Assembly (NCBI GenBank): GCA_964247055.1
Contig: OZ176057.1
Coordinates: forward strand, 5,766,001-5,830,000
DNA from: Paragordius varius
Lineage: Eukaryota > Nematomorpha
Reading direction: 5' to 3'
Length of the DNA: 64,000 nucleotides
Within the stretch, counting starts at the first letter, position 1, and every line of letters starts with the position of its first letter. Positions 36,492 through 53,851 of this stretch are shown in pieces. The notes beneath the pieces are model-generated. The model did not search any database. It saw nothing but the letters and a program-made list of their open reading frames with translations, and was not told the DNA's origin. The translations under genes and the position numbers were made by a program.

Positions 36492-36822
36492 ACCATTTAC
36501 AATTCAATTTTACCCTTGAACATTCAAATTCACCCTCGAGCAATTCAAATTCACCCTCGAGCAATTCAAATTCACCCTTGAACAATTCAAATTCACCACC
36601 CTTGAACAATTCAAATTCACCCTAAAAATAAATTATGTGTTTTCGGGCTAATATAACTCATCATTAATATAAAATATATTCTTATGGCATAGTTTATAAT
36701 TTTTTCAGTATTATATATAGGTAATTTTTGATCTTAAAAACACAATTTCTTTTAGGGTGATTTTGAATAGTTCAAGGGGGAATTTGAATTGTTTAAGGGT
36801 GAATTTGAACTGTAAATGGTAT
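36492..36822. mobile_element. Family C MITE
   Basis: ACCATTTACAATTCAATTTT start, six left units (two carry CTCGAG), three right units, GTAAATGGTAT end. Confidence 0.8.
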
Positions 36823-36951
36823 ATTTCCATCAAGTTATTGTATATTCATACATAATATTTAAAATATGTTTTGCAATATAAATGTTTGGTAAAAATTGTT
36901 TAATAAGGTTTTTAATTTTTATTTTATGTAAAATTAATAATTTTGAAGTTA

Positions 36952-37330
36952 CAGTAAATTGAAATTATGCAGACAAAACATTAAAATCAAAAGACAATAT
37001 TTTTTCTAAAAAACAACCTTATTTTTTTAATCTTGATTTAAGTACTTAAATTTTTTTATAATATCTTAAAAAATCAGGCATGGCGCTTTTACAGTGAAAA
37101 ATTATAAAAAAAATTTTTTTCTAAATATAGCCCCATACTTTTTCAAACCTTAAAATACCCTATTAAAATCTTTCAAGAGCAATCGTATAATAAATGTAAT
37201 TGAATGTGTTAACAAGATACATTATTAATTTAAACTTTAGTGATAACAATGAGTTTTATTTAAATTAATCAAGATTCAATAAGTATAGTTTTATATTTTT
37301 TCGTTTTGTTTGTATAATTTCAGATTGTAC
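36952..37330. mobile_element. Family B MITE, diverged
   Basis: CAGTAAATTGAAATTATGCAG left end. Right arm TTTTTCGTTTTGTTTGTATAA. Confidence 0.5.
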
Positions 37331-38163
37331 TAGAGTTTTGGGTTTTACAATTCATTTTTAAAAGATTTTACTTTCGGGATAATTGTTGCCAATCGAAAAA
37401 TTGCAAAATTAGCGCAAATCATACTATCTAAAAAACATTATTTAAAACATATAAAATTACACAAATTTTATTTCATAAATTAGTAGAATCTAACTCAAGA
37501 AAGTTGTACGTCAATGTTTATATTTTTTTTGATACTGAATGGCAGAAAAAGCATTTAAACTGCAATTCATATGTGTTTAGCAAAAAATCACATTCCACGT
37601 AATTTAGGGTATAAATATGTATAAATACAAATACTTTATTTCAAAAGACAACTAACATACTATTTTAAACACAATTTTTCCTAAATAAATTATTTAAGTA
37701 TCACTAAAAAGCGGCCTTTTGAAAAAAAATATTGCCTTTATTAAAGTTTTGTTCGTATTTCAATTTTTAATGTATTACAAAAATCGATTTTCTTTGTAAT
37801 CAGATACTGCTGAAGATCACATTAAAAATCAAAATAGATATACATAATAATAAGACAAATATTATTTAAAAAACCATATTTTTTTCTAAAAGACAACCAA
37901 CCTTATTTTTTCAAACCTTAATTTTTCTTAAATAAATTATTATTAATATCAAATTGTTTGTGTTAGCAATCTATTATATCTCTATTTCAGACTTTGCAAT
38001 ATTAAATGTAGTTTATAAAAATCAAAATTTAAAAAGTATGGTTTTCTAAAAACTATTCTTTATATTTTTACTTTTTGTCCATAATAAAATTTCAATTTTA
38101 CTGTAAAAAGATCTCTCACTTTCATGAACTTTTAGAGAAAAATAACGTAAAAATGAATATTTA

Positions 38164-38438
38164 CAGTAAAAATTGATATACGGACAGCAGGTAAAATATA
38201 AAGACAAATATTTTTTTCTTAAAGACAACCATACTTTTTGAATCTAAATTTTTTTAATATAAATCATGGTTTTAAACTACAAAATTAATATAGAAATCCA
38301 AATTGGTAATCAATCAATTATATGTGTTACGATTGTAATTAAATGTTTTTTATAAAATAAATTAAATTTAAGTATGGTTTTTTGATAAAAAAAATTCCGT
38401 ATTTTTTTACTTTGTCCTTATAAATTCAATTTTTTCTG
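38164..38438. mobile_element. Family B MITE
   Basis: CAGTAAAAATTGATATACGG left end, TCCTTATAAATTCAATTTTT then CTG at the right. Confidence 0.65.
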
Positions 38439-38584
38439 TAATAATCTATTTTTTTAAGATGTTACAAAAATTAATAAAATTTTAAATTAAGATGACATTC
38501 CTGCTATTTTGTCTATCAAAATAAATTATTTATATCAAGTTTTTTTTAGACCCCCATTTTGTAAACTTTGTATATCAACAATTA

Positions 38585-38872
38585 CAGTACAAACTAAAAT
38601 TATACGGACAAAATGTAAAAATATAAAGGCAAATATTTTAATCTAAAAGACAACTATACTACTTAAATTTTGATTTATTTCAATATAACTCATTGTTTTA
38701 AATTGCAAAACGTAAAATAGATATAATTACTAAGACATTAAATTCTAGATTTTACAATTGTAAATAAGGAGCTTATAAAAATTAAGGTTTTAAAAAGTAT
38801 GGGTTGTCTTTTAGATAAAAATATTAGTCTTTATATTTTTACGTTTTGTCCGTATAATTTTAGTTTTTACTG
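38585..38872. mobile_element. Family B MITE
   Basis: CAGTACAAACTAAAATTATAC left end, CCGTATAATTTTAGTTTTTACTG right end, TA flanks. Confidence 0.75.
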
Positions 38873-40437
38873 TAATATTTAGTTGCATTTACATCTATTG
38901 AATTAAATTTGATTCGTGGATTTTCATAGTGGATTTTAACTTATATATTTTAAAACATTTTTCATTTAAATATTCATTCTGTTTAAGCATTTTAGCTAAT
39001 TAAAGTGATATAAATAATTAATTTTTACTGCTTACCGTGTAATACTATGATTTTTATACTTTTAATTCAATAAGTATTTAATAAATTAAATGAAATTCTT
39101 TGGATAGGTTTTAATTTTTTCATATTTCTTTTATTTGTCGTTAATTGGAAATTTAAGGTTTCAGGGATGGCCGTTCAATATCATATGTCTATTATTTTAT
39201 ACCCTTATAAATATCTATATTATTGTTAACACTATCTTTAACAACCATCATATATAATTTTTATGCTTTCTAACTTTCATAATTCGTTATATTATATCCA
39301 TACATCTAAATCCAAAAAAAAAAGTTTTAAAAACTTCAAATGGGCTAAAAAATACATATTCCTTTAAAATGATCATTGCAAATTGTGGATAAAATAGCAT
39401 CGGAAAGTTTTAAACAGTTAATTTACTCAATCAGCCTTTCAATTTTGCTCACTAAACCGAAAAAGTATGGCGGTTGTTTTTGAGTATCGGTATAAAATCG
39501 AGCTTCACCAATTAAACAGTTAAGGAAATTCGATCTACAGACCATCTTATAGTTTCTACCAACTCAAATCTAACTATTGCATTCATTATACCTTTCAGCT
39601 TTGCTCTTTATATCGAAAAAGTTTGCAGGTTTTTGAGTATCGATAGTTTTTCCAAATAAAAAGTTAAGGAAATTCGAATTACCCGCTAATATATTTTATT
39701 AACAGCTAACCATCAATTAACCTTTTGATTTTGCTCATTATACAGAGAAAATATGGTCTGAGTATTAAAGTCTAGTTTCGCTTAAAAAATTAATAAACCA
39801 CAGAAATAAGACCTAATATCTAATAATGGCTATACAAATAATTATTTTATAACACTCTCAGCAATTCTCAAGATGTTTTATATAGATCCCAAATTTTTAG
39901 CAAAAAAGTTTTTTGCATAGTTTGATGTTTTTAAAGAATATTATTTCAATGGAAATAAATTAATTATCTCAAAATTATTTTTATTGCATGCATACATATA
40001 ACCATAATTTATGATACAACTGAATTATAATTAAGTTGTAAGTCTTAAATGACTCTTTTACCCATATCAAGTGTGCTGATAAAATTTATTGAATGCAAAA
40101 AATATAAAATAATCTTAATATCTCCTCATTTAACAAAATACAGAACAAAATGTCCCTTGTAACTAATTGCTATTTATTTGAAACAATGATTTTGCAATTA
40201 TAAGTATAAAAAATTGATAAATTTATTTCGATTTCGCACCTAAAAAATTATGGTGCAAAGAAAAAAAATAAAATAGTTAATTATATGTTTGAATTTTAAC
40301 AGTTTTTTTTATAACCGTTAGTTTTTTTATCAACAATTATTATTAAAATTTTTAACTGTTTTTTAATAGTGCAGTATAGATAACTTTAAACTTTAACAAG
40401 GCTAAGACGAACAAGGGTAATACTAATATATACCATA
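38873..40437. other. Intergenic stretch with a degenerate tandem repeat
   Basis: Three diverged copies of a unit of about 130-150 bp (near 39415, 39585 and 39700) share TTTTGCTCA, GAAAAAGT and TTTTTGAGTAT blocks. The rest is AT-rich without recognisable genes. Confidence 0.5.
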
Positions 40438-40874
40438 CAGTAAGAATTGAAGTTATACGGACAAAATGTAAAAATAATAAAGACATAATTTTTTTATCTA
40501 AAGACAACCATAATAAACTTTTTACGCATATTTAACTCATTGTTTTTAACAGAATCATGATAAAAATATACAATTTACAGTTTAAATTTACCCTTAAAAT
40601 TCAAATTCACCCTTGAACAATTCAAATTCACCCTAAATTAATTATGTGTTTTCGGGAATATGAGTTATATCTTTATGGCTTAGTTTATCAATTTTTCAGA
40701 AATATTTTAATTTCAAACAAAATTTTATTTGTTTATAAATAAAGAAACAAAAAATAGAAAACTTATTTTAGGGTGATTTTGATTTGTTCAAGAGTCAATT
40801 TGAAAAGTATGGCGTTTTGGGCAGAAAATAGTTTATTAATCTTTAGATTTTTCTGTATATTTCAAATTTTACTG
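40438..40874. mobile_element. Family B MITE split by a family C insertion
   Basis: Left half from CAGTAAGAATTGAAGTTATAC to about 40560, right half from AAAAGTATGGCG (about 40803) to TTTACTG. A family C element lies between them. Confidence 0.65.
40570..40804. mobile_element. Family C MITE nested in a family B copy
   Basis: ACAATTTACAGTTTAAATTT start, three left units, short core, and one or two right units with an eroded tip. Confidence 0.6.
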
Positions 40875-40917
40875 TATATATCATATGAAATTTTAAATTA
40901 TAAACTCTTTCAAATTA

Positions 40918-41101
40918 CAGTATGAGAGTAAGTATATAAATTGCTAAAAAGTTATTAATTGCCAAATAGCATCTTATATAACAAAGGGGGAATTATTATT
41001 GGCTTATAATTAGAGTTTTTTCATTTTTTACTATTAAAATTCAAATAATTGCCCTTGGAAATTATTAAAAACTTTTTAACAATATATACTTATTCATACT
41101 G
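40918..41101. mobile_element. Family D MITE
   Basis: CAGTATGAGAGTAAGTATAT left end, TATACTTATTCATACTG right end, TA flanks. Confidence 0.75.
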
Positions 41102-41770
41102 TAATAGCAATAAAAAAAGAAATACATTTATTTATATATATCGTTTTGCTATTATTATTAAAGAGCAATTTTATTGGTTCAGTTAAATATAATATACACA
41201 GGTAAGGAAAGGGAGAGATGGCGCATATATATAATATGGTAATTATCAAAAAAATGTTTTTGTGTATATATATAAAATTTTTAAGGGTTAAAATTGCGTA
41301 ATATACATTCACATTATAATTTAAGAACTCAATATCAATAATTATATTAAAAATGAGCACATATAAAATAAAATTATAAAGTTTATATATATATAACTAA
41401 TCACATTGTAAAAAATGGTTTTTGTGAGATTTTTTTAAATGGAAATAAAAAATGCAAAACGATAGAAATGAATGGATTAATTTTTATAATAAGGATTTAT
41501 AAAACACACTTTCATTATGGACCCCCTTATAAAATGCGTATTAAAGAGATTGGATATATGCTTTAAAATTTTTATAGACAATAGTTAAATAAAAAAGCGA
41601 AAATAAATTATAAATTTTTTAATTGAGTAAATTAAATATTTTACAGGAGGAAAAAGGCACAGTTTTAATGTTTAAACACAAAACAAAATTTAGGTTTTTA
41701 ACGGTAGCGTATGGAATAAAACAACAAATGGTAGCTATTAAAGATGCCTTTGCTGCAAATATTACATTTG
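41102..41770. repeat. Left copy of a long inverted pair with 54370-54990
   Basis: Reverse-complement similarity to the region near 54.4-55.0 kb. Shared blocks include the ACAAAACGATATAT-like segment, the GCCATCTC/GAGATGGC segment and the TAGCGTATGGAATAAA end. Confidence 0.6.
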
Positions 41771-42179
41771 TTATGTTATATGATTTAGGGACAAATTAAA
41801 TTTTTCATTATTGTAATATATTATATATGCGCAGGGTTATTATTAAACTCAATGTATTATATTTACAAATTATTAAATATAGAAATTTTGTAATCCCAAA
41901 ATTTACAGTAGAAAATAAAAATTTATATTTATAATCATGTGAAAAACGGCATTTACAGAAAATAAATTTATAATACGAAAGAAACGTAGTAAAAACATAA
42001 AGACATATTTTAAAAAAAGACTGCTAAATTTTAATCTTAACTCATGTTTTTTTAATTACAAGGCAAATAAAATAAATTAAGGTTAACAAAAAAACTATAG
42101 GATTTGTCTTTTTAACGAAAAAAAAATCATTTGTCTTTATATTTTTAACGGTTTATGTCTTTATAAATATAAACATGAA

Positions 42180-42697
42180 TTATTTCTCTTTTTTAAACAT
42201 GCATTTGTCTTTATAAAACTTGTAAATTACACTTTAAAAAGTTTTACAGAAAGTTTAAAAAAAGTTTCAAATAAAATTGCATTCAAAAAGTTTTATAAAA
42301 GTTTTTTTTTCAAAAACTTGAGAATTAAACTTTAAAAAGTTTTAGAAAAAAGAAAGTTTTAAAAGTTTTTTTCAAATGAAATTGCTTTACAAAAAGTTTT
42401 AAAAAACTTAAAAAAACTTATAAAGTTATTTAAAAAGTTTTATAAAAAAAAGTTTCAAATAAAATTGCAGTCACGTTTTTTCTTAGTTTTGGGGACAGGG
42501 AGCATCTTTTGTCTTTATAAATCAACTTTGAATCTTAAAAAAGTTTCAAATAAAACTTAAAAAAGTTTTTAAAAAAGTTTCAAATAAAATTGCATTCAAA
42601 AAGTTTTACAAAAGTTATAAAAAAAGTTTTACAGTTCTTTTTATAAATCAACTTTTAAACTTTAAAAAAGTTTTTAAAAAGTTTTATAAAAAAAGTT
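42180..42697. repeat. Tandem fragments of the Rac 3' end
   Basis: Repeats of AAAAAGTTT and CAAATAAAATTGCA motifs downstream of the Rac stop. The best copy, 42456-42501, still reads on the minus strand as the basic tail and CaaX end (KTKKKRDCNFI and stop). Confidence 0.65.
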
Positions 42698-47692
<4,995 letters not shown>

Positions 47693-47698
47693 ATAAAA

Positions 47699-47705
47699 CC
47701 TAAGA
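47699..47705 (-). other. Likely spliced-leader acceptor of the Rac gene
   Basis: On the minus strand TTTGTCTTAG precedes GTTTTAT and the ATG. An acceptor this close to a start codon fits nematode trans-splicing; a cis-spliced 5' UTR intron is the alternative. Confidence 0.4.
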
Positions 47706-47744
47706 CAAATATGTGCCAATCTCTGACTCAAAAAATATAAATAA

Positions 47745-47945
47745 CACTTGATTTACCATAATTAATTTTTTTATGTCAGTTTATTTTTAAATATATAAAA
47801 AATATATCAAATAATTTTAAAATATTGCTAAAATCCTTTTTCTCTTATAACACTTGATTTACCATAATTATTTTTTTATGTCAGTTTATTTTTAAATATA
47901 TAAAAAATATATCAAACAGATTTAAAATATTCTAAAAATCCTTTT
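47745..47945. repeat. 100-bp direct duplication upstream of Rac
   Basis: Two adjacent copies share ACTTGATTTACCATAATTA, TTTTTATGTCAGTTTATTTT and AAAATATATCAAA. Confidence 0.75.
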
Positions 47946-48008
47946 ACTGTTATAATAAGCGTGAGTTTATAAAAAAGTCGCGATTTGCAAGCTTGGGTTG
48001 AGCAAAAT

Positions 48009-48314
48009 TTATTCAAGCCATAGTGTAGACGTGAACATCGGCGATAAAAAACACTTAAGTCTAGTCTTTTGCTTATAAATATAACATTTTTTGCCACGGG
48101 ATTTGAATTTTACTAAAATTATCTTGGTCATTTCCAGCCAAAGTTTATGAAAAGTCAAACTCTGTAACTCATATGAGTTTTTTATATATTCAGGGTGACT
48201 AAAATTTTTAAGTTGATGAAACCATACGCCCTTAAAACACTCTCCACCATTTACCACATAAGTCATTTTTAGAAGTCCGTTTGCAATCAAGAAGATGTTT
48301 ATGCAAAAAAACAT
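48009..48314 (-). CDS. Possible 101-residue ORF upstream of Rac
   Basis: Open from ATG to stop on the minus strand. Composition is mixed, with an N-terminal hydrophobic run (IFLIANGLL) that could be a signal sequence, then Trp, Cys and Lys. The region is less AT-rich than its flanks. No domain recognised. It may be part of an old element or of the Rac 5' region. Confidence 0.2.
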   Translation of the reverse strand: MFFCINIFLIANGLLKMTYVVNGGECFKGVWFHQLKNFSHPEYIKNSYELQSLTFHKLWLEMTKIILVKFKSRGKKCYIYKQKTRLKCFLSPMFTSTLWLE

Positions 48315-48517
48315 ATAATTTATTTGTAAATGATTATCAACATTAGATTTGAAATAAATTTAGAAATCAACAGTTTTTATTAATACATGATTTGAAAATT
48401 TTAAACAAGATTAATATTCAATCATTGGAATTGATAAATTAGCATTTATTATATGTAATTCTGTTAAATATTAAAAAAGTTTTATTAATTATTCCCTTTC
48501 GTATTCACCCAATTTAA

Positions 48518-49065
48518 CACTTCGATTCAAATTGGGGTATCTACCAGACTAAATTTCAGTTAGGATTTTTTAAAAACTACTGAAGGGAACGGTCCAATTT
48601 AAATTTATGCTCCTATATCCTAATAAAAATTATATAAATATGCTAAAATCTAAATAAAATTTTGTTTTGAAAAAAAAGTTCCATGTCAAACTACTTCGAC
48701 GCCATTTTATTTAACAAAATTGCAATATATCGTCCTCATTTAATTTTAAGGGTAAATTTGAAGCTAATTTTTTATTTAAATTACATCTAACATTGATAGA
48801 TATAGAAAAAGCTGTTTATTTTGTATTATTTTTCAATTTTACCATTGCACGCATGTCACGTTGACTAAATTTTGACCTTTCGTTTTTAGCTTAATAATAT
48901 CAAGTATTTTTTAATAAAATTTTTTTATATTTTGGTGTATTATTGTTATATAAGTGCAAGATTTGCCATCATTTTGATTCCTTTATTTTTTATTAAACAG
49001 GCCTGGGGTATTTAACTACCCCAATTCGAATCGAAGGACTAAAATGAATGTGTTGTATCCAAGTG
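48518..49065. mobile_element. Family A element (TTAA-flanked)
   Basis: Ends CACTTCGATTCAAATTGGGG and CCAAGTG, with TTAA on both sides (48514-48517 and 49066-49069). Internal sub-terminal hairpin GGGGTATTTAACTACCCC. 548 bp, non-coding. The TTAA target suggests piggyBac-type mobilisation. Confidence 0.75.
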
Positions 49066-49869
49066 TTAATCAAATAATTAGCCAAAAATTATAAAATAAA
49101 AAGTTAACAACATTAACAAAGGTTTTAATTACATATAAAACCTAAATTATATACATAAATAGTTTCCAAAATGATTTTACTCATATTAAATTAGTCAAGT
49201 ATACATTATACTTGCAAAAAAAGTTTTACCTGATCATATGATTTTTTATCACCTCCGAATAAGGTTTTCTGTCCTGACTAAATTATCAGTGTTAAATTTA
49301 TTTATTACATGAAAGCAAGCCATAACTTGAACAACTTGTTAAGTCAAAAAAATTATTTTATCACCCAACCCTAGATTTTTATATAAAATTTTCTAAACTG
49401 TCGGATCACAATTTTATCTAATGATTTATTTTTAGAATTCTATTGTCCTTAACTCCATTACCTTTTGTGCCCCAAAGCGTTTAAAAATTTATCAGTATTT
49501 AAGCTATTAGATTTAACAATATGCTGCCCATTAATTCGGGGGGGGGGGGTATAAAATAATAACTTGGTGAAATGTATCAGGATTACGTTCTTTTGATATA
49601 GGCCCATACGAAAATTATACTTTTAAGTGCCTCATATAAGAAAATGGCAAAATTTGCTCCCATCTTTTAAAATAAAATTTTCTTGGTCCAAAAAATATCA
49701 CTTAAATATCCAGATGTGAACTCTAAAAGCCCCAAATATTTCCGTAAATGGGCTGGTAAATAAACTTAAAAATTCCGAGATTGTGGGATAAAAATTTTCA
49801 ATTATACATACTAAGTTTTATAATCAACAGTTTAAAAAAATGCATTGGTTTTGCAAAATCTCCTTATAA

Positions 49870-50220
49870 AAAATTTTGTTGAAACGTAGTCCATACTACT
49901 TTAAAACAAAATAAAAACGGTATATAAACGGTATTAGATATAAAAAAAGGTTTTTTCTCTATAATTCGTGACGCTGAACATTTCTATCGCTTCAGAAAAA
50001 TTAAGTTTCATCCACCCTAAAATGTAAAAAAAAGCATATTTAGATATTTGAAGACGAATAAATATCTAATCCAAATTCTAAAGTGATTGAAATGTTCAGC
50101 ATCATATTATATAGAAAAGTGTTTTATAATATCATTAGGCATTTTTATCTCGTTTCCATCATGCCTAAAACTGGTATAAAATAAAGCTTCAACAAAATTT
50201 TGCTAAAGATTAAATTCTTG
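49870..50220. repeat. Imperfect foldback element
   Basis: Arms pair around GCTGAACATTT (about 49973) and AAATGTTCAGC (about 50091). The similarity extends outward to AAAATTTTGTTGAA and TTCAACAAAATTTT. Confidence 0.6.
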
Positions 50221-50499
50221 AAAATTAATGCCTTATTTAATATTATTTTTAGTTAATATCAAAAATTAGCAGATATTGGAATTTTTATAGCGTAGTCTCG
50301 TCATTTTGAGTTTATTTTAAAAGAAATCGCCCATTTTAAAGCAAATAAATTTGACGTCTAATTTTAATTTTTTTATAAAAATAATGTTTCATTTTTTATA
50401 GGTAGTTTATGATTTTTGGAAATTTTTGGATAGCACTTTGCTTTAACCAAAAACTTTTATTTAGAGAAATGCGCCCTAATTTTATTATTTTCTTATATG

Positions 50500-50760
50500 G
50501 AGCACACACCACAAAAGTAGAAAAACTTTTTATGTAAAAATGTAAAAAAAATTTATTTCAAACTTTTTTGCCGCCATTTTTTCAATAAATATTTTTTTTA
50601 TATCGTTAATGCAACAGGCAAGTAAATGTATATTATAGTTAAAACTTGATAGATTTGGAATTTAAAAATCAGCTGTTCGCTTTAATCCTATTTTGGAGCT
50701 AATTAAAAACTCTGGAAGTCGCAAAACTGTAAAATATATGAGCTTTTATCTAATACATAT
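50500..50760. repeat. Dispersed repeat, inverted relative to 57180-57430
   Basis: Shared blocks TTTCAAACTTTTTTG-CGCCATTT and AATGCAACAGGCA appear as reverse complements in the other copy. A third, truncated copy may lie at 62210-62385. Confidence 0.6.
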
Positions 50761-51142
50761 GAACAATGGTCGTTAAATTATTTATAACAACATATCATTT
50801 AAAATTATAGTAGTTTTTACAAAACTGAGCTCTGAAATATCAAAATACCTCAAGAGGTATACTAGCGCAAAAAGGTGAAAAAATTATGAATTGTTAATAC
50901 ACAAATAGTCTCAAATTTCTCATTAAAATAGTAGACTTGTAATATTAAAATACAAAAACGCTATTTTCAGTTGTTATGAATACTTATATATGGGCCAGAT
51001 AACAAATAATTGTTGAAAAAAATGTAAACTATGAATTAATTTTAGAGAAAAAATGATGAACCGCTGTGCTATAGTAATGGGTTAAATAAGTTTCGTGACA
51101 TAAATAAATTATATTATTTTAACAATAAGAATATTGATTTAA

Positions 51143-52264
51143 CAATTCGATTCAAATTGGGGTATCTAAATACCTGACTATATTTAAGTTAAAATTATCA
51201 AAAAACTACTAAGAGAAACGGTCGGTCCCAATTTAAATTTATGCTTCTAACCTAATCAAAATTACATAAATAAGCAAAAATATCTAAATAAAATTTAATT
51301 TTGAGTAAAAGTTCCAGATCAAACTACTTGGACGCCATTTTAATTTAACATTTTTGCAAAATATGTGTTTATTTGATTTTAACACTTGGATACAACACAC
51401 TCATTTTAGTCCTTCGATTCAAATTGGGGTAGTTAAATACCCCAGGCCTGTTTAAAATTAAATTCTCTAAAAAATATGGAAGGAATCGAAACCATGGCAA
51501 AATTTTGCACCTATATAACATTAATAAACCGAAATATATAAAAATTTTTATTCAATAATACTTGATATTACTTATTTTAAGCTAAAACCGAAAGGTAAAA
51601 ATTTAGTCAACGTGACATGCGTGCAATGGTTAAATTGAAAAATAATACAAATAAACAGCTTTTTCTATTTCTATCAATGTTAGATGTAATTTAAATAAAA
51701 AATAGCTTCAATTTTACTTTTAAAATTAAATGAAGACGATATTTAGCAAAAATTTTGTAAAATAAAAATGGCGTCGAAGTAGTTTGACATGGAGCTTTTT
51801 TTTCAAAACAAAATTTGATTTAGATATTTTTGCATATTTATATTATTTTTATTAGGATAGAAGCATAAATTTAAATTGAGACCGTTCCCTTCAGTAGTTT
51901 TTAAAAAATTCTAACTCAAATTTAGTCTGGGGTATTTAGATACCCCAATTTGATTCAAAGTGTTAAAGCTTATTATTTAAATCACATCCATTGATAGAAA
52001 CAGGAGTGGTTTATTAATTTAGATGCACACATGTCGTTTTGACTAAATTTTACCTTGAGGTTATATCTAAAAATAAATAATATCAAGTATATGAATTAGT
52101 TTTTTTTATAAATTTTGATTTATTAATGTTATATGAGTGCAAATTTTTGCCATAGTTTCAAATCATTACGTATTTTTTGAATAAATTAATTTTAAACCGG
52201 CCTGGGGTATCCAACTACCCCAATTTGAATCGAAGGACTTATATGAATGTGTTGTAACCAAGTG
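51143..52264. mobile_element. Family A element interrupted by another family A copy
   Basis: Left half 51143-51378 and right half 51967-52264, with TTAA outside both. Together they reconstitute the orientation seen at 48518-49065. Confidence 0.75.
51383..51962. mobile_element. Family A element, inverted, nested in its own family
   Basis: Begins CACTTGGATACAACACACTC and ends AAAGTG, flanked by TTAA at 51379-51382 and 51963-51966. Opposite orientation to its host element. 580 bp. Confidence 0.8.
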
Positions 52265-52585
52265 TTAAATATTTATCTTCAATTTTTGATTTATAAAAAT
52301 TGTATTTATAATATAATACACCAAACCCCTTTTCTACCGTTTTCTTAATGCGCCGATATACCACAAAAGTGAGTTCATAAAAAGTTTACTATCAATTATT
52401 TTATGCAAACTAAGCTTTTCTATAATCTTTTTTGTGACTTCACTATCTACTATATCTTAAGTTTTTTCTCACCGCAAATGTCAGCTTTTTGCGTTGATTT
52501 TCAAAATACAAGCCCATTTTGAAGAGAGCCAAAAATATGTTTCTCGATCTAAAAATTAAATTTTCAACAAATATGCTTTTGTTTT

Positions 52586-52590
<5 letters not shown>

Positions 52591-52626
<36 letters not shown>
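52591..52626. repeat. (AT)n microsatellite
   Basis: A simple TA run in otherwise featureless sequence (52270-52918). Confidence 0.9.
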
Positions 52627-52629
<3 letters not shown>

Positions 52630-52919
52630 AATTATAATTATTAATAATATTTTTTCAATTCAAATTTTTAGGGTTTCAATAAAAAAATCTTTTTTATGCG
52701 AATTTAGCGATTTTTTTGATATTGATTTTGTACGCACTGTATAAATAATAACGCCATTTAATTTAATACAATTACTTTCCTTAAACGAACTAAATAGGGT
52801 AACCTTTACTACCCTATATATCAAACAGCTCTAATATATAAAGGGGTTAATTTTTAACCTCAATACTAAATTACATGGGCATATTTTATGGAAATATAGT
52901 GCGATTACATAATTAGTTA

Positions 52920-53060
52920 CAGTAAAGATTGAAATTATACGGACAAAAATTCAAAATATAGAGACAAATTTATTCTAAAAAACCATACTTTCTACAACCC
53001 TCATTTTTCTCATATAAACTTCTTAGTTACAATTATAAAATATAGAATTGATTGTGTTAA
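52920..53060. mobile_element. Family B MITE, left half
   Basis: CAGTAAAGATTGAAATTATAC followed by the left arm. It is cut off at the tandem repeat that starts near 53064. Confidence 0.6.
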
Positions 53061-53063
53061 CTA

Positions 53064-53150
53064 TTTCCCAGTCAAAAAAAACGTATTCCCAGTCAATCGA
53101 AACATTTTCCCAGTCAATCGAAACGTTTTCCCACTCAATAAAACGGTTTT
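53064..53150. repeat. 21-bp tandem repeat, about four units
   Basis: Units read TTCCCAGTCAATCGAAAC with A/G and T/C variants. It directly follows a truncated family B arm. Confidence 0.8.
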
Positions 53151-53450
53151 ATTTATAAATATCAATACAAGTTATGAAAATAACTTTTAACCATTATCAG
53201 CGTAATATTTGGATATAGTTTTTCATAAAATCACAATTATTGAATGAAAATATTTCCCATATATATACTAATACACAATCATTAATTAATTATAAATTCT
53301 TTAAAATCTATATTTTATCAACTGGGAGAATATTTTATGGTTTTTAAGAATTTTTAAGATATATATTTAATAATTTTCTTATTTTTCGATGGTTCGCATT
53401 AATATTCACGAGGCTAACTTATAAATTCTATAGTATATTTCTAACTCCAT

Positions 53451-53851
53451 TATTCTCCTTGAACAATTCAAATTCACCCTTGAACAATTCAAATTCACCC
53501 TAAAATAAATTATGTGTTTTTTAAGATTATATATTAGCTATATTTTTTATATTTATATAAAAAAAAGAAATTTTGTATATAATCAAAATAATACTGAAAA
53601 AATAATAAACTTTGCCATAAAAATATATTTAATTTTAATGATGAGTTTATATTAGACCGAAGTTTCATAATTTATTTTTAGGGTGAATTTGAATTGTTTA
53701 AGGGTGAATTTGAATTGTTCAAGGGTGAATTTAAATTGTTCAAGGGTGAATTTGAACTGTAAATGGTAAATTTGAATTGTTTAAGGGTGAATTTGAATTG
53801 TTCAAGGGTGAATTTGAATCTTTTAAGGGTGAATTTGAACTGTAAATGTTA
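53451..53851. mobile_element. Family C MITE with duplicated right terminus
   Basis: Left tip eroded (two units). The right side has four units ending GTAAATGGTAA, then three more ending GTAAATGTTAT, so the terminus itself was duplicated. Confidence 0.75.

Larger units (their letters stand above)
49070..51138. other. Intergenic stretch with scattered repeats
   Basis: Contains a 12-base G run (49538-49549), an imperfect foldback (49870-50220) and an inverted copy of the segment at 57180-57430. No gene is supported. Confidence 0.5.

Noticed and set aside
41094..41360. 88-residue minus-strand ORF
   Set aside because: Ile/Tyr/Phe-rich translation of an AT-rich dispersed repeat. The inverted copy near 54.9 kb does not keep the frame open.
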